Below are positions 35,283 through 43,799 of a DNA stretch of 64,000 nucleotides, piece by piece. The translations under genes and the position numbers were made by a program. The DNA is taken from positions 62,001 through 126,000 of the forward strand of contig JAUXVD010000023.1 of assembly GCA_030684575.1 (NCBI GenBank). Reading direction: 5' to 3'. Position 1 is the first letter of the stretch. Each line of letters opens with the position of its first letter. Under the pieces are notes generated by a model. It did no database searches. It was not told where the DNA came from and worked only from the letters and a program-made list of their open reading frames with translations. This stretch comes from Nitrospirota bacterium. Its GTDB lineage: Bacteria > Nitrospirota > Nitrospiria > Nitrospirales > Nitrospiraceae.

Positions 35283-36455
35283 ATGAACAAGAAACAGAAT
35301 GATGCCGAGGCAGAATCCAGGCTCCATTCAGCACCATCACGGCGAGATTTTCTCACCCAGGCTGGATTGCTGGCTGGCGGGATGGCCCTCTTGAGCATAC
35401 CCGGCTTCCGCACTATGGCGCAGGCGGTGGTCGATGCACGGGCATATTCCTCTGGAAATGTTGCGCTGGAACTCGATGGCCAGTTCGTCGATTTTCTGAA
35501 GTCGGCCGATGGAGGTTTCGCGAAAGGCGAAGTCGTGACGACGCCGATAGGTAGTACATCGCCCTTTCCGTTAAAGCATCTTGCATCGATCAAGTATCAA
35601 GACATCGTCATCCAATGTGATCCGGTGATGCCTAAACCGCTCTTTGACTGGATCGCTGCCGAACTGAACGGGTCTCATGTCAGAAAAAATGGTGCCATCA
35701 TTACCGCAGACTTCAATCGCGTGGAGCGGAGCCGATTGCAATTCAACCATGCTTTGATCACGGAGATTGGCCTTCCTGCCTGCGATGCGGCTTCAAAGGA
35801 TGCGGGTCTCCTGACGGTCAAGTTCGCCCCGGAATTCACCATGCCGTTGGCCGGCAAGGGTGGGAATGTGGTTGGTGCAGTCGCGTCAAAGCAGCAAAAA
35901 CCCTGGATCCAGAATAATTTCAGGCTCCGAATTCAAGGCCTTGAGGATGCCTGTAAATCTGCCAGCAAGATCGAGGCGCTGGTGTTCAAGCAAATCATCG
36001 TACAGGATCAGGTGGGGGCGACACGTGACTACCAAAAGGAACCGGCCAAGATGGAATTCCCCAACCTTGTCCTGTTCCTGTCTGAATCTCAGGCCGGTCC
36101 GTTCTATGCGTGGTTCGAGGATTTTGTGGTCAAAGGCAACAACGGTCAGGATCGCGAACGGCCGGGCGTTCTGGAGCTGTTGGCACCCGATCTCAAAGAG
36201 GTCCTGCTCACCGTGAACTTCAGCAATTTAGGCATATTCGGTTTCACCCCTGACAAGCAGATGGTAGGCGGAGACGCGATCCGGCGCGTGAAAGTCGAGA
36301 TGTACTGTGAGCGTCTTACATTGGCCCAAGGTGGGATCGTCAGCACGCAGCCACCACCACCGCCGTTGCCCATGGCTCCTCCACCAGGGCAGCTCGTGCC
36401 TGCTCCAGGCCTGACGCTTCCAGGAGGGTTCACGCCTAAGGTGATGCCGCGGTAG
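35283..36455 (+). CDS. Tat-exported phage tail tube (gp19-like) protein 1
   Basis: A 390-residue protein. AAGGAG precedes the ATG at 35283. A Tat signal (PSRRDFLTQAGLLAGGMALL) precedes a two-domain mature part. Each half has the gp19/Hcp-like tail-tube pattern: LELDGQFVDFLKSADGG, LASIKYQDIVIQ, PLFDWIAAELNG and FNHALITEIGLPA in the first, then LVLFLSESQAGPFYAWFEDFVVKG, LTVNFSNLGIFG and VEMYCERLTLAQ in the second. Canonical tail-tube proteins are cytoplasmic, so a Tat signal is remarkable: the protein is folded before export. The C-terminus is Pro-rich (PPPPPLPMAPPPG). The operon continues with the beta-helix protein at 36598. Confidence 0.75.
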   Translation: MNKKQNDAEAESRLHSAPSRRDFLTQAGLLAGGMALLSIPGFRTMAQAVVDARAYSSGNVALELDGQFVDFLKSADGGFAKGEVVTTPIGSTSPFPLKHLASIKYQDIVIQCDPVMPKPLFDWIAAELNGSHVRKNGAIITADFNRVERSRLQFNHALITEIGLPACDAASKDAGLLTVKFAPEFTMPLAGKGGNVVGAVASKQQKPWIQNNFRLRIQGLEDACKSASKIEALVFKQIIVQDQVGATRDYQKEPAKMEFPNLVLFLSESQAGPFYAWFEDFVVKGNNGQDRERPGVLELLAPDLKEVLLTVNFSNLGIFGFTPDKQMVGGDAIRRVKVEMYCERLTLAQGGIVSTQPPPPPLPMAPPPGQLVPAPGLTLPGGFTPKVMPR

Positions 36456-36597
36456 TACCAGGAACAGAAGAGAAAGGGTTCCTGCAACCGTCGCGGAGCA
36501 TGGCCATGGTCACAATGCTCAACGACCCTGATTCATGGATTATGCGTCAGTCAGGGGAAGCAGTATGGATGCAACGGGAAGAGAGAGGAGTCTACCC

Positions 36598-37410
36598 ATG
36601 AGAGCATTGCTGTTGACGCTGGCTGTCCTGTTCACACTTCACTGCCATTCAGTATGGGCGGCGGATGAAGTCACCGATCGCGCGGTGCCGATATTCCCTC
36701 AGATGCAACCTGTTCCCCCTCTCACAGGTACTGCCAGTGGCGGGAGCACTGCGGTCGGGGGAGTGATAGCCGGAGGGGCGGCCCAGGGAGGGGCAGCGGG
36801 AGGAGTAGCCGGGATAGCGGGTGCCGTTGGCGGGGCTTCGGCTGGTGGAGCAGCCGGGGGCGGAGCCGGGGCAGGACAAGGAGCAGCGATAGGAGGAGGG
36901 GCCGCAGCAAACGCCGGCGGAGGCTTCGGGGGTGGTGGTGCAGCTGGGGCTGCAGGGGCGCAGGCTTCTATCGAGCAGCAAGTGGGCCTTCTCCAGCAGC
37001 AGGTCAGAACGCTGCAGGCCCAACTTGCTGCACTGCAGGCTGCCGTGCAGGTGACGCCCACGGGCGTGACGTTGCAGGGGCCAACGGTGATCATTACCGG
37101 AGGAGCGGTAAACATTCAGGCTCAAAATAACCTTGGGCTGATTGCGGGCTCGAATGTGGACGTGAGGGCCGGGGCAGATCTGTCCGCCACAGTTGGTCGG
37201 AATACTTCAGTCCAAACCGCATCTAATCTCGCACTCCGAAGCGGGGCGGGAACTGTGGTGCAGGCGTCGGCCCCCCTCGTTCTGAAAGGGTCGATGATTT
37301 CGATGAATGGAGGGACAAAGGCGCTCGTAACCGTGGGGAGTGCGGTACAAGTCCCTGGGCAGCCGATCGGGCAAATCGTTACCGGCAGCCCGACGATATT
37401 TGGAAACTGA
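36598..37410 (+). CDS. Sec-exported coiled-coil/beta-helix spike-like protein 1
   Basis: A 270-residue protein. GAGGAG precedes the ATG at 36598. Sec signal LLLTLAVLFTLHCHSVWAA, then EVTDRAVP (Arg28, region motif). A ~90-residue Gly/Ala-rich stretch (GGVIAGGAAQGGAAGG-type) follows, then a coiled coil (EQQVGLLQQQVRTLQAQLAA). The rest is a beta-helix like the VgrG/gp5 needle (VTPTGVTLQGPTVIITGG, NLGLIAGSNVDVRAGADLS, LVLKGSMISMNGG). It ends TVGSAVQVPGQPIGQIVTGS, similar to the PAAR-type end of spike proteins. A trimeric needle is likely. It has no gp27-like base. Confidence 0.7.
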   Translation: MRALLLTLAVLFTLHCHSVWAADEVTDRAVPIFPQMQPVPPLTGTASGGSTAVGGVIAGGAAQGGAAGGVAGIAGAVGGASAGGAAGGGAGAGQGAAIGGGAAANAGGGFGGGGAAGAAGAQASIEQQVGLLQQQVRTLQAQLAALQAAVQVTPTGVTLQGPTVIITGGAVNIQAQNNLGLIAGSNVDVRAGADLSATVGRNTSVQTASNLALRSGAGTVVQASAPLVLKGSMISMNGGTKALVTVGSAVQVPGQPIGQIVTGSPTIFGN

Positions 37411-37648
37411 AGCGACGCCCGTTGAGGGAGTGGTGCTGCAGGGCCTTCAGGGGCAGGCAGGGGATAAGCCTGAATACGCTCCGTGTGTCGTAAGCATCCG
37501 ACCAGAAAACTCTCGTCCAATCGCATCGAACCAATCCATCACTCGCTTCGACGTACAGGTCAGACAACTTGGCTCATTCTCCTTTCAGCGGTATCACGCC
37601 GCCGGATGCCAAGTCTGTAACTATTTCTCCGTACAGGCGAGGGGATCG

Positions 37649-37801
37649 ATGCAAATTAACTATTTCGATAAGCATGCGAGACGTCCGGACGACTCTTTTC
37701 GGCTCATCTCCCTGCACAACGGCTTGCATGTGGTGGCGAATGGCTATCTCTGTCGGGTGAGCGATGCAGAAGAGGAGCGGCGGGTCATGGCGGCATTTTA
37801 A
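37649..37801 (+). CDS. Small protein of the YFDKHA/HVVANGYLC type, copy 2
   Basis: A 50-residue protein (MQINYFDKHARRPDDSFR ...) homologous over its whole length to the 61-residue product at 34942-35127 but ten residues shorter at the C-terminus. The preceding GAGGGGATCG gives a plausible ribosome-binding site. It is cytoplasmic and basic with one conserved Cys in NGYLCRV. Two conserved copies in front of separate exported tube/spike genes suggest a shared function with those genes; what it is cannot be told. Confidence 0.7.
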   Translation: MQINYFDKHARRPDDSFRLISLHNGLHVVANGYLCRVSDAEEERRVMAAF

Positions 37802-37830
37802 GGCCCACATGAGGATAGAGATGCCCTACG

Positions 37831-37859
37831 TTGACAAGCCTAGAGGCGAAATTTACACT
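37831..37859 (+). promoter_or_regulatory. Sigma70-type promoter for the second exported gene block
   Basis: TTGACA at 37831-37836, a 17-base spacer, and TACACT at 37854-37859, the counterpart of the promoter at 35124-35152. It lies ~150 bases upstream of the small frame at 38006 and ~330 upstream of the spike-like gene at 38190. Confidence 0.6.
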
Positions 37860-38005
37860 CCGCCCAGTCAGAGTGAGACGTTACCCCCGTAAAGGTGACG
37901 GAGGACTTCAACTCTAAGCTTACCCATCGGCGGGCCACATCATCGAGGGAACCACAGCGGCAAATACAGTAAGTGTCTCAATAGGCTGAATTCCTGGGAG
38001 GTCTT

Positions 38006-38188
38006 GTGCGCGCCCTATCGGTCTTCATATTCTTGTCATTTTCCATTCTATGGGTTGGCTCAGAAAGATCACCACGCAACACGGATTTGCACACCGTCGC
38101 ACAGCAACAGATACTGCCAGAAATTTCATACATCACCAAAGTGATGTATCACAGCGAGACATCTATCATTCTCAAGATCGGAGCGTGA
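38006..38188 (+). CDS. Possible small exported peptide
   Basis: A 60-residue frame starting at GTG 38006, with GGGAGGT just upstream. It begins with a hydrophobic signal-like segment (ALSVFIFLSFSILWVG). Its stop lies one base before the start of the spike-like gene at 38190, so it would be translationally coupled. I recognise no family, and no second copy is present before the 36598 gene, so it is a tentative call. Confidence 0.45.
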   Translation: MRALSVFIFLSFSILWVGSERSPRNTDLHTVAQQQILPEISYITKVMYHSETSIILKIGA

Positions 38189-38189
38189 C

Positions 38190-39203
38190 ATGAAGACCTC
38201 ATACTCGCGAGCCTCGATGACGGCGATACTTCCAGTTCTGGCCCTTTGTGTCAGCGTGGCACTTGCCGAAGAAGGCGTGACTGAGCGGGCGGTACCAGCA
38301 TTGCCTGGAACGATTCAGCCGGTCATCCCGCTTCCCATGATCGTGAACAGTCTTGTTCAACACCTTGGACAACTGGAGTCAGATGTGCGCGCCGCCCAGG
38401 CCGCGCTGAACCAGCCGGGAATCAATCCGTCGGAGATCGTGACGACTAGATTTCCACAACTCGCCGCACTCGCTCGTATGATCGGCACCGAAGCCCGTTC
38501 TACACGTGCCCTTGCAAGAGCCGAAACACAACTCCAATTAGAGGAGCAGGCCAATAAGCTCGCCAATGAATCCGAGGCCATCAGTCGTGGCATGGAGGAG
38601 GCACGTGCCAAAGCGCAGCAGGCAACTCATGCGGCGACAAACCAAATGCTGCTAGGTATCATCGCCGGCGTCATTCAGTCGAAGGGGGCCGTTGCTGCTT
38701 TTCAAGGACCAGCAACACAGAATTCGATGGGTACGTCTGTTATAGGTGCTGGCGCGATGGCCGGTGTTGCCGGCTCATTCACTGGCGTCGGTGCAGGAAC
38801 AGCTTCTCTCGAACAACATGTGGCATTCCTTCAACAACAGGTGCAGACATTGATCGCGCAGGTGGCTGCATTGCAATCGGTGTTGATCGTCACCCCGACC
38901 GGCGCGACGCTGCAGGCCCCGACGTTGTCCTTGTTGAGCATCGACGGCACCACCATTCGCTCCAGCAAGGGGATCGCGGTCGAGGCAGGCAATTCGATCG
39001 ACATGAAAAGCGCGGCCGGTACTCGCATCAGAGCAGGATCGACCGCATCGGTTGAGGCGGGCGGTACATTGGACCTCAAAGGCGCGTTAATCAAACTCAA
39101 CGGCGGCACCAAACCCCTTGCAACCGTGGGAAGTCAGGTGCAGGTTCCAGGACAACCAATCGGACATGTTGCTACCGGTAGCCAGTCAGTCCTCGGGAAC
39201 TAA
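38190..39203 (+). CDS. Sec-exported coiled-coil/beta-helix spike-like protein 2
   Basis: A 337-residue protein paralogous to the one at 36598. Sec signal AILPVLALCVSVALAEE, then GVTERAVPALPG (Arg33). Residues ~55-160 form long helices (LEEQANKLANESEAISRGME), unlike the Gly/Ala-rich stretch of the paralogue. A coiled coil (LEQHVAFLQQQVQTLIAQVAAL) leads into the VgrG-like beta-helix (VTPTGATLQAPTLSLLSIDG, SKGIAVEAGNSIDMKSAAG, LDLKGALIKLNGGTKPLATV). It ends QVPGQPIGHVATGSQSVLGN. It probably forms a trimeric needle outside the inner membrane. GGAG precedes the ATG. Confidence 0.7.
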   Translation: MKTSYSRASMTAILPVLALCVSVALAEEGVTERAVPALPGTIQPVIPLPMIVNSLVQHLGQLESDVRAAQAALNQPGINPSEIVTTRFPQLAALARMIGTEARSTRALARAETQLQLEEQANKLANESEAISRGMEEARAKAQQATHAATNQMLLGIIAGVIQSKGAVAAFQGPATQNSMGTSVIGAGAMAGVAGSFTGVGAGTASLEQHVAFLQQQVQTLIAQVAALQSVLIVTPTGATLQAPTLSLLSIDGTTIRSSKGIAVEAGNSIDMKSAAGTRIRAGSTASVEAGGTLDLKGALIKLNGGTKPLATVGSQVQVPGQPIGHVATGSQSVLGN

Positions 39204-39403
39204 TGCTAAGCCACATCGGCGCAATCAACAACCCGACGGACTTTGTGAACCTTTGTCTGAAGGCCGACGACACATTCTCAGGATCTCGCGCTGAGGAATG
39301 GGGACATTCCTCAAGGTTATCTTCATGCGCATCACGGTTGAGAACATGATGGCGAGACAATTCTCTATTACGTACTCACCTGCACAGAGAAAGGAGTGCT
39401 CCG

Positions 39404-40612
39404 ATGACTCAGCTACCTGTCATACGTACTTGCGCCTTAGCGTTCGGCATCGCATTTTCGTTGTGCGCCATACCATCGTTCGGCGCGGATCGTTCGGTTG
39501 ACCTGGCGGACGATACGGACACGGAATCACCGAGCGAGGCCTTTGGCGGCCGGGAAGCGATTGCTCCCCCGAATATCAAGGCCAGGCTCCTGCAGCAGCG
39601 CCAATTCATTCAGCAAAACAATCTCCCGTTCTCCATCGGTGTGACCTCGGCGACGGACCGGCCGTTGCCCCCGATCCGTATGGCGCCGGACGTCAAAACC
39701 AGAACACTCCAAAGCATGCAGCGCCAAAATGAAGAGGCGTTGCGAGTGTTGCAGGCTGAGAATATTCCCTCCGTCGAACAGATCATGTTGCAACGACAGC
39801 TGCAGCCCATGTCGCCGCCGCTGCAAATCAATCCTCAGCTTCAAATCAGGCCGCGGGGAATTCCCGGTGAAGAAAGCCAAACAGCCCCTTCGGTGGATGG
39901 GGAGGTCGGCTCGCGTGCGGTGGCTGCCCCCTGTGCATCCAGATCCTCCTTCGTGTATCAACAGGGGAACGGACAGGCGCTCTCGCCGATCAGAGACCAG
40001 AAGCAATGCGGCAGTTGTTGGTCGTTCGCTGGAGCCTCGATCGTGGAGAGCAGCAAGCGGATTCGATATGGGGGGGTGGCAAATATCTCCGAGCAGGAGC
40101 TGATCGATTGTGCGGGAGGGTTGGCCAACGGATTGATCGATGGCTGCAACGGATTTTTTGTGGAAGACACGATGCTCCACATGCAATTTGACGGAGTGGC
40201 TCGGGAAAGCGTGTATCCGGCTTATCAGGCCAAGGACCGAGGCACCTGTTCGAATCCCGCATACCGGTACAAGGTCACGACCTGGGGATGGGTCGCCATC
40301 GGCATCGCTAACGTGCAACAGATCAAGACCGCCTTATGTCTGTATGGCCCGGTGGCCACCTCCATCGAAGCCACGAATCTCTTCCTGGACTATACGGGCG
40401 GGGTGTTTCAGCAAAAGCCCAATTCCAGCTACGGACCGATTCCCGGCGTCAACCATGCAATCGTGATCGTCGGATGGGACGATGCGAAGGGCGCCTGGCG
40501 TGTACGGAACTCATGGGGAACCGGGTGGGGAGAGAACGGGAACGCCTGGGTGAAGTACAACCACAACGCGATCGGATGGGATACCGTCTGGGCCGTGGCC
40601 AAGAGACCGTAA
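39404..40612 (+). CDS. Exported papain-like (C1A) cysteine protease with long propeptide
   Basis: A 402-residue protein. AAAGGAG precedes the ATG. Sec signal ALAFGIAFSLCAIPSFGA. A Gln-rich propeptide of ~145 residues contains IRPRGIPG (Arg151) and DGEVGSRAVAAP (Arg171). The latter lies just before the protease domain, where a propeptide would be cut. The catalytic set is complete: oxyanion Gln199, Cys205 in CGSCWSFA, His351 in NHAIVIVGW and Asn369 in RNSWGTGWGENG. Cathepsin-type proteases are uncommon in such bacteria. It sits between spike- and tube-like genes and may mature them or be matured by them; both are inference. Confidence 0.9.
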   Translation: MTQLPVIRTCALAFGIAFSLCAIPSFGADRSVDLADDTDTESPSEAFGGREAIAPPNIKARLLQQRQFIQQNNLPFSIGVTSATDRPLPPIRMAPDVKTRTLQSMQRQNEEALRVLQAENIPSVEQIMLQRQLQPMSPPLQINPQLQIRPRGIPGEESQTAPSVDGEVGSRAVAAPCASRSSFVYQQGNGQALSPIRDQKQCGSCWSFAGASIVESSKRIRYGGVANISEQELIDCAGGLANGLIDGCNGFFVEDTMLHMQFDGVARESVYPAYQAKDRGTCSNPAYRYKVTTWGWVAIGIANVQQIKTALCLYGPVATSIEATNLFLDYTGGVFQQKPNSSYGPIPGVNHAIVIVGWDDAKGAWRVRNSWGTGWGENGNAWVKYNHNAIGWDTVWAVAKRP

Positions 40613-40777
40613 CAACGGCAGATGACCGGCTTTCGACGGAAGCAGGCAGGTCAAAGAAGCGAGACGAAGGATACGTGGGGCGGCTGAGGGATCCCATCTT
40701 AATCGGGGCTCACCTCAGCCGACGTATCAGTTGCGCCGGCGCCGGCTCTCTTCGGCGGTTCACGTGAGGGGATGAAC

Positions 40778-41878
40778 ATGCATGACTCAATCCGACTGCC
40801 GTCATCGCCCAAGACGCAACTCTCTCGACGTGACGTCTTGAGGCAGGCTCGTTCGTTGGGAATCGCAGCGGCCAGTCTTCCCTGGTTGCTGACGCAATGG
40901 TCGTCTTCGGCACTCGCCGCGGTGGCCATCAAAGAACTCACGGTCCCTGCCATCCTCCCACAACCGGCATCGCCACTTGGCGGGCCACCGCAGGACTTGT
41001 TGTTTCAATCTCCCTTGATCTACGGCCTTCGACTGGGGAGTGGGCCGTATGTGGAAGTATTCGGGGTGCAGGGAGGCGAGCCGGTTGCGCAGTTCAGTGC
41101 CGGTGCGATTCTGCCGGACGGCAGTCTTCCCAAGAGCCTTTCCTCCTACCAGTATCAGGACATCATCTTGTATTACCTTCCGGTTCCCGGAGCGGCCATG
41201 AACGCCTGGCTGGTCGACAGCATGAAAGGAACCGCTCCGCCGGTGAACGGGAGCCTGTACTTTCGTGACCGCTCCCTCGGTTCGACTCTGGTAGGTGAAA
41301 TGTCATTCACGAATGCGCTTGTCCGTGAAATCAAGTTCCCGGAGGCCGATCAGGAGCTCGGCTATCAACCGGCACCCTTCCGCATCACGCTGGCGGTTCA
41401 GCAGACCCAGCGCGATGCGGCGGGCAATCCAAATCAGCCGATCACCCAAGTATCCATGACGAATGCTCCCGTCAAGGGCCTATTCAGCATGAGCATTCAG
41501 GCCATCGGTTCTCCCGTTTCTGACGTCGTTCGGGTGGAATCTCTCGAGCTTGTCTCTTCGCTGATACCGGCCGTGAAGGGGCGGGGATATCAAGGGACCT
41601 TGCCTCGAGCGCTGTCCACCGTTCGTCTCCAGCTTCCGGAATCCAAGGCGGCCCTGTTCTATGCCTGGCACGCAGAATTTGTGTTGAAGGGACAGAACGG
41701 CAACGACCTGGAACGGACCGGAGAACTCCGCTGGTTTCTTCCGACCAACCCGAGCACGACGTTGTTCTCGATGCAACTGCAACATCTTGGTATTTTGAGC
41801 GTCACCAGACTGCCCACGAACCCGCGCTATGTTCAGGTGGAGATGTATTGCGAGAAGGTTGAGCCATTCTTCGCATAA
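40778..41878 (+). CDS. Tat-exported phage tail tube (gp19-like) protein 2
   Basis: About 366 residues. GAGGGG is seven bases before the ATG at 40778; a second ATG lies at 40772. Tat signal LSRRDVLRQARSLGIAAASL. The two gp19-like halves align with the proteins at 35283 and 44155: SSYQYQDIILYYLPVPG, AMNAWLVDSMKG, MSFTNALVREIKFPEAD, then VRLQLPESKAALFYAWHAEF, VLKGQNGNDLERTGELRW, LFSMQLQHLGI and VEMYCEKVEPFF. It is the most diverged of the three, with an insertion in the first domain (FGVQGGEPVAQF). It would form hexameric rings if the fold is kept. Confidence 0.7.
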   Translation: MHDSIRLPSSPKTQLSRRDVLRQARSLGIAAASLPWLLTQWSSSALAAVAIKELTVPAILPQPASPLGGPPQDLLFQSPLIYGLRLGSGPYVEVFGVQGGEPVAQFSAGAILPDGSLPKSLSSYQYQDIILYYLPVPGAAMNAWLVDSMKGTAPPVNGSLYFRDRSLGSTLVGEMSFTNALVREIKFPEADQELGYQPAPFRITLAVQQTQRDAAGNPNQPITQVSMTNAPVKGLFSMSIQAIGSPVSDVVRVESLELVSSLIPAVKGRGYQGTLPRALSTVRLQLPESKAALFYAWHAEFVLKGQNGNDLERTGELRWFLPTNPSTTLFSMQLQHLGILSVTRLPTNPRYVQVEMYCEKVEPFFA

Positions 41879-42051
41879 CGGATGTCGGACAGGTCTGCAG
41901 TGCCATGAGTAACGGCCTAGTTTTGACCGTGCGCGCGGTGGTCTTGAGGACCTGAGCGCCAGGCCGGTTCAGGAATGAACGTAGCGAAGTGATCAAGCGT
42001 GAGGTTCCACGTTCTCGATAAGACCATCATCTTTACTTAAAGGAGAGCGCG

Positions 42052-42723
42052 ATGCGCACATGGTTAACAGGCTTCTTCATCGGATTCGTGTTCGCTATGA
42101 CATCGGCCGCACTAGCGAACGACCCCAATCCCGAGGGCGCGTTACAATCGTCCACTCCAGCCGAGTCCGTCCCTTCCCTGCCAGACGATCAGGCTGTCGA
42201 ATCCCGGGGCCTGGCCAAAATACGCACTCTCCTTCCGGATGAAATCGCCCTGGCGAAAATCGTGTTTCAGAATACCCTCAACTACAGCATAGTGAGGGTA
42301 ACGGACACGCTCGGTCTCGGCGCCAAACCATGGACCACCAATAGCCCACCTCTGTACTTGCTGAATGTCGGCGGCAACTTTCCTAATCTCGCTGTGGACG
42401 ACGACCGCAGGCGCCTCTTGATCCACGAACTGACCCACGTCTGGCAAGCACAACACCTTGTCCCGATTACCATGAATTCGGCGGTGCATCAGACGTTGAG
42501 CGCCATCAACAACGGAGGCGATGTCTCCGGCGCCTATGTCTATACCGCCGGAAAAGCCTGGGGACAGTACAACATCGAGCAGCAGGCCAGCATCGTCGCA
42601 CATTGGTTCATGCCCTCGAATAGGTGTGTCCCCAACGGCGGCCCTTGTGGCGGCGGAATGAAGACTACGGATGCACGGTACCGCTACATCCGGGATAACA
42701 TCCGGCAGAATAAGGCGTTCTGA
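42052..42723 (+). CDS. Exported Vgr-related HExxH protein
   Basis: A 223-residue protein. AAAGGAGA precedes the ATG. Sec signal FFIGFVFAMTSAALAND, then DDQAVESRGLAKI (Arg52, region motif). The core has RRLLIHELTHVWQAQ, an HExxH zinc-site pattern. This HELTHVWQ block recurs in proteins found with VgrG/Rhs genes and labelled Vgr-related. No third ligand is obvious from the sequence, so metallopeptidase activity is likely but unproven. It ends with paired cysteines (NRCVPNGGPCGGG). Position between tube-like genes suggests an effector or a processing enzyme. Confidence 0.7.
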   Translation: MRTWLTGFFIGFVFAMTSAALANDPNPEGALQSSTPAESVPSLPDDQAVESRGLAKIRTLLPDEIALAKIVFQNTLNYSIVRVTDTLGLGAKPWTTNSPPLYLLNVGGNFPNLAVDDDRRRLLIHELTHVWQAQHLVPITMNSAVHQTLSAINNGGDVSGAYVYTAGKAWGQYNIEQQASIVAHWFMPSNRCVPNGGPCGGGMKTTDARYRYIRDNIRQNKAF

Positions 42724-42833
42724 CAGAGAACTATTCCTTGGAAATACACCGATCAGTCACCAGAGAAGATCATTCACGGATTTAAAGTGTCGGAACCGTT
42801 GGCTTCAGATCCCAAGGAAAGAAGGGGATAGGC

Positions 42834-42881
42834 ATGGTTCAGATCGATAGGTATTGTGAAACCATGAAGGTGATGCTGTAG
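42834..42881 (+). pseudogene. 3' remnant of a gp19-like tube gene
   Basis: Sixteen codons read MVQIDRYCETMKVMLL and stop. They match the extreme C-terminus of the gp19-like proteins, for example VQVDMYCETMNVTIL at the end of the 44155 gene. Nothing upstream in the 110-base gap resembles the rest of such a gene. It is best explained as the stump left after deletion of a fourth tube gene. A ribosome-site-like GGGGATAGGC before the ATG is probably accidental. Confidence 0.6.
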
Positions 42882-42914
42882 ATTGATCCTTCAATTATTC
42901 TAATGGAGCGTGCG

Positions 42915-43769
42915 ATGACTACAACAGGACGCAATGTACTCATCTTGGCAACGGCCCTGCTCTTCTTCACTGGCGCGAGCGATTCCGGATGGGCAGAGAC
43001 GGTAGACGGAATCGAATCTCGCGGGCTGAACCTCCCGCGTGTCATGATTCCTGCGCCACCACCTCCGGCCATGCAGCCTCTTTTCGTTCGCATGGCCGGA
43101 GAAGGACGAGGCACGGTGGCTGTTCCGCCAGCCAAAGCCTGCCCTCCCGCCTGCTCGGCAACCTATCCGCAAGGAACTCCGGTCGTCCTTGCGGCCATCC
43201 CCGCGCCTGGTTCCAGATTTGTCGGCTGGGGCGGCGACTGCCTGGGGATGGGGCCCTGCACATTGAGAATGGATCGGCCTCATACTGTTGAAGCTACGTT
43301 CAATACAGTTCTAAATTCGTCATCGCCCACACAGTCATCCGTGGGAACAACCATGACACTCTCTGCGCCTGTGCCCATTCCGATTCCCTACCCGAATGTC
43401 GGCGGGCCCGCGCTTGCGCCGGAGCTGGCAGCAATTAGCACCATGCTTGCGGACAACACACCGGCGAATGTGATCCTCGACGCCTGGAAAGCATATGTGA
43501 CTCGCCGAGTGCAAGCCAAGCAGCCGGTCGATGTACCAGGCGCCATTCAACAGGTAAAGATGGGGGCCGAGGCACAAGTGAAATCCCGCATAGACATTGA
43601 GCGCGCGCACCTGGCGAGCAAGCGGGATGGCATGAACGAACTGAACCAGCAGTCGACCCTGGAGTTGCAACAACTCATGGATAAAAAAAGCAAGATGGAA
43701 CAGATGATCTCAAACATGATGAAAGCGTTCAATGACCATGCGAATTCAATCGTTCAGAATTTAAAATAA
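42915..43769 (+). CDS. Exported protein with divergent InlB-like repeat and helical C-terminus
   Basis: A 284-residue protein. GGAG precedes the ATG at 42915. Sec signal ILATALLFFTGASDSGWAE, then DGIESRGLNLP (Arg36, region motif). Residues ~60-115 are one divergent InlB-type repeat (GEGRGTVAVPPAKACPPACS, GTPVVLAAIPAPGSRFVGWG, CTLRMDRPHTVEATF) with two Cys pairs, a beta fold seen in surface proteins. The C-terminal ~100 residues are helical and coiled-coil-like (IERAHLASKRDGMNELNQQ). It may be a surface or baseplate-like accessory protein; unproven. Confidence 0.7.
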   Translation: MTTTGRNVLILATALLFFTGASDSGWAETVDGIESRGLNLPRVMIPAPPPPAMQPLFVRMAGEGRGTVAVPPAKACPPACSATYPQGTPVVLAAIPAPGSRFVGWGGDCLGMGPCTLRMDRPHTVEATFNTVLNSSSPTQSSVGTTMTLSAPVPIPIPYPNVGGPALAPELAAISTMLADNTPANVILDAWKAYVTRRVQAKQPVDVPGAIQQVKMGAEAQVKSRIDIERAHLASKRDGMNELNQQSTLELQQLMDKKSKMEQMISNMMKAFNDHANSIVQNLK

Positions 43770-43799
43770 CGCGTCCGGTATCAGTAAAGTGAGGACATC

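Larger units (their letters stand above)
37510..37862 (+). repeat. Duplicated promoter/small-ORF module, copy 2
   Basis: The second copy of the module at 34797-35155, with the same order of ACTCGCTTCGACGTA, small YFDKHA gene and TTGACA-17-TACACT promoter. It precedes the genes at 38006 and 38190. Confidence 0.7.
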
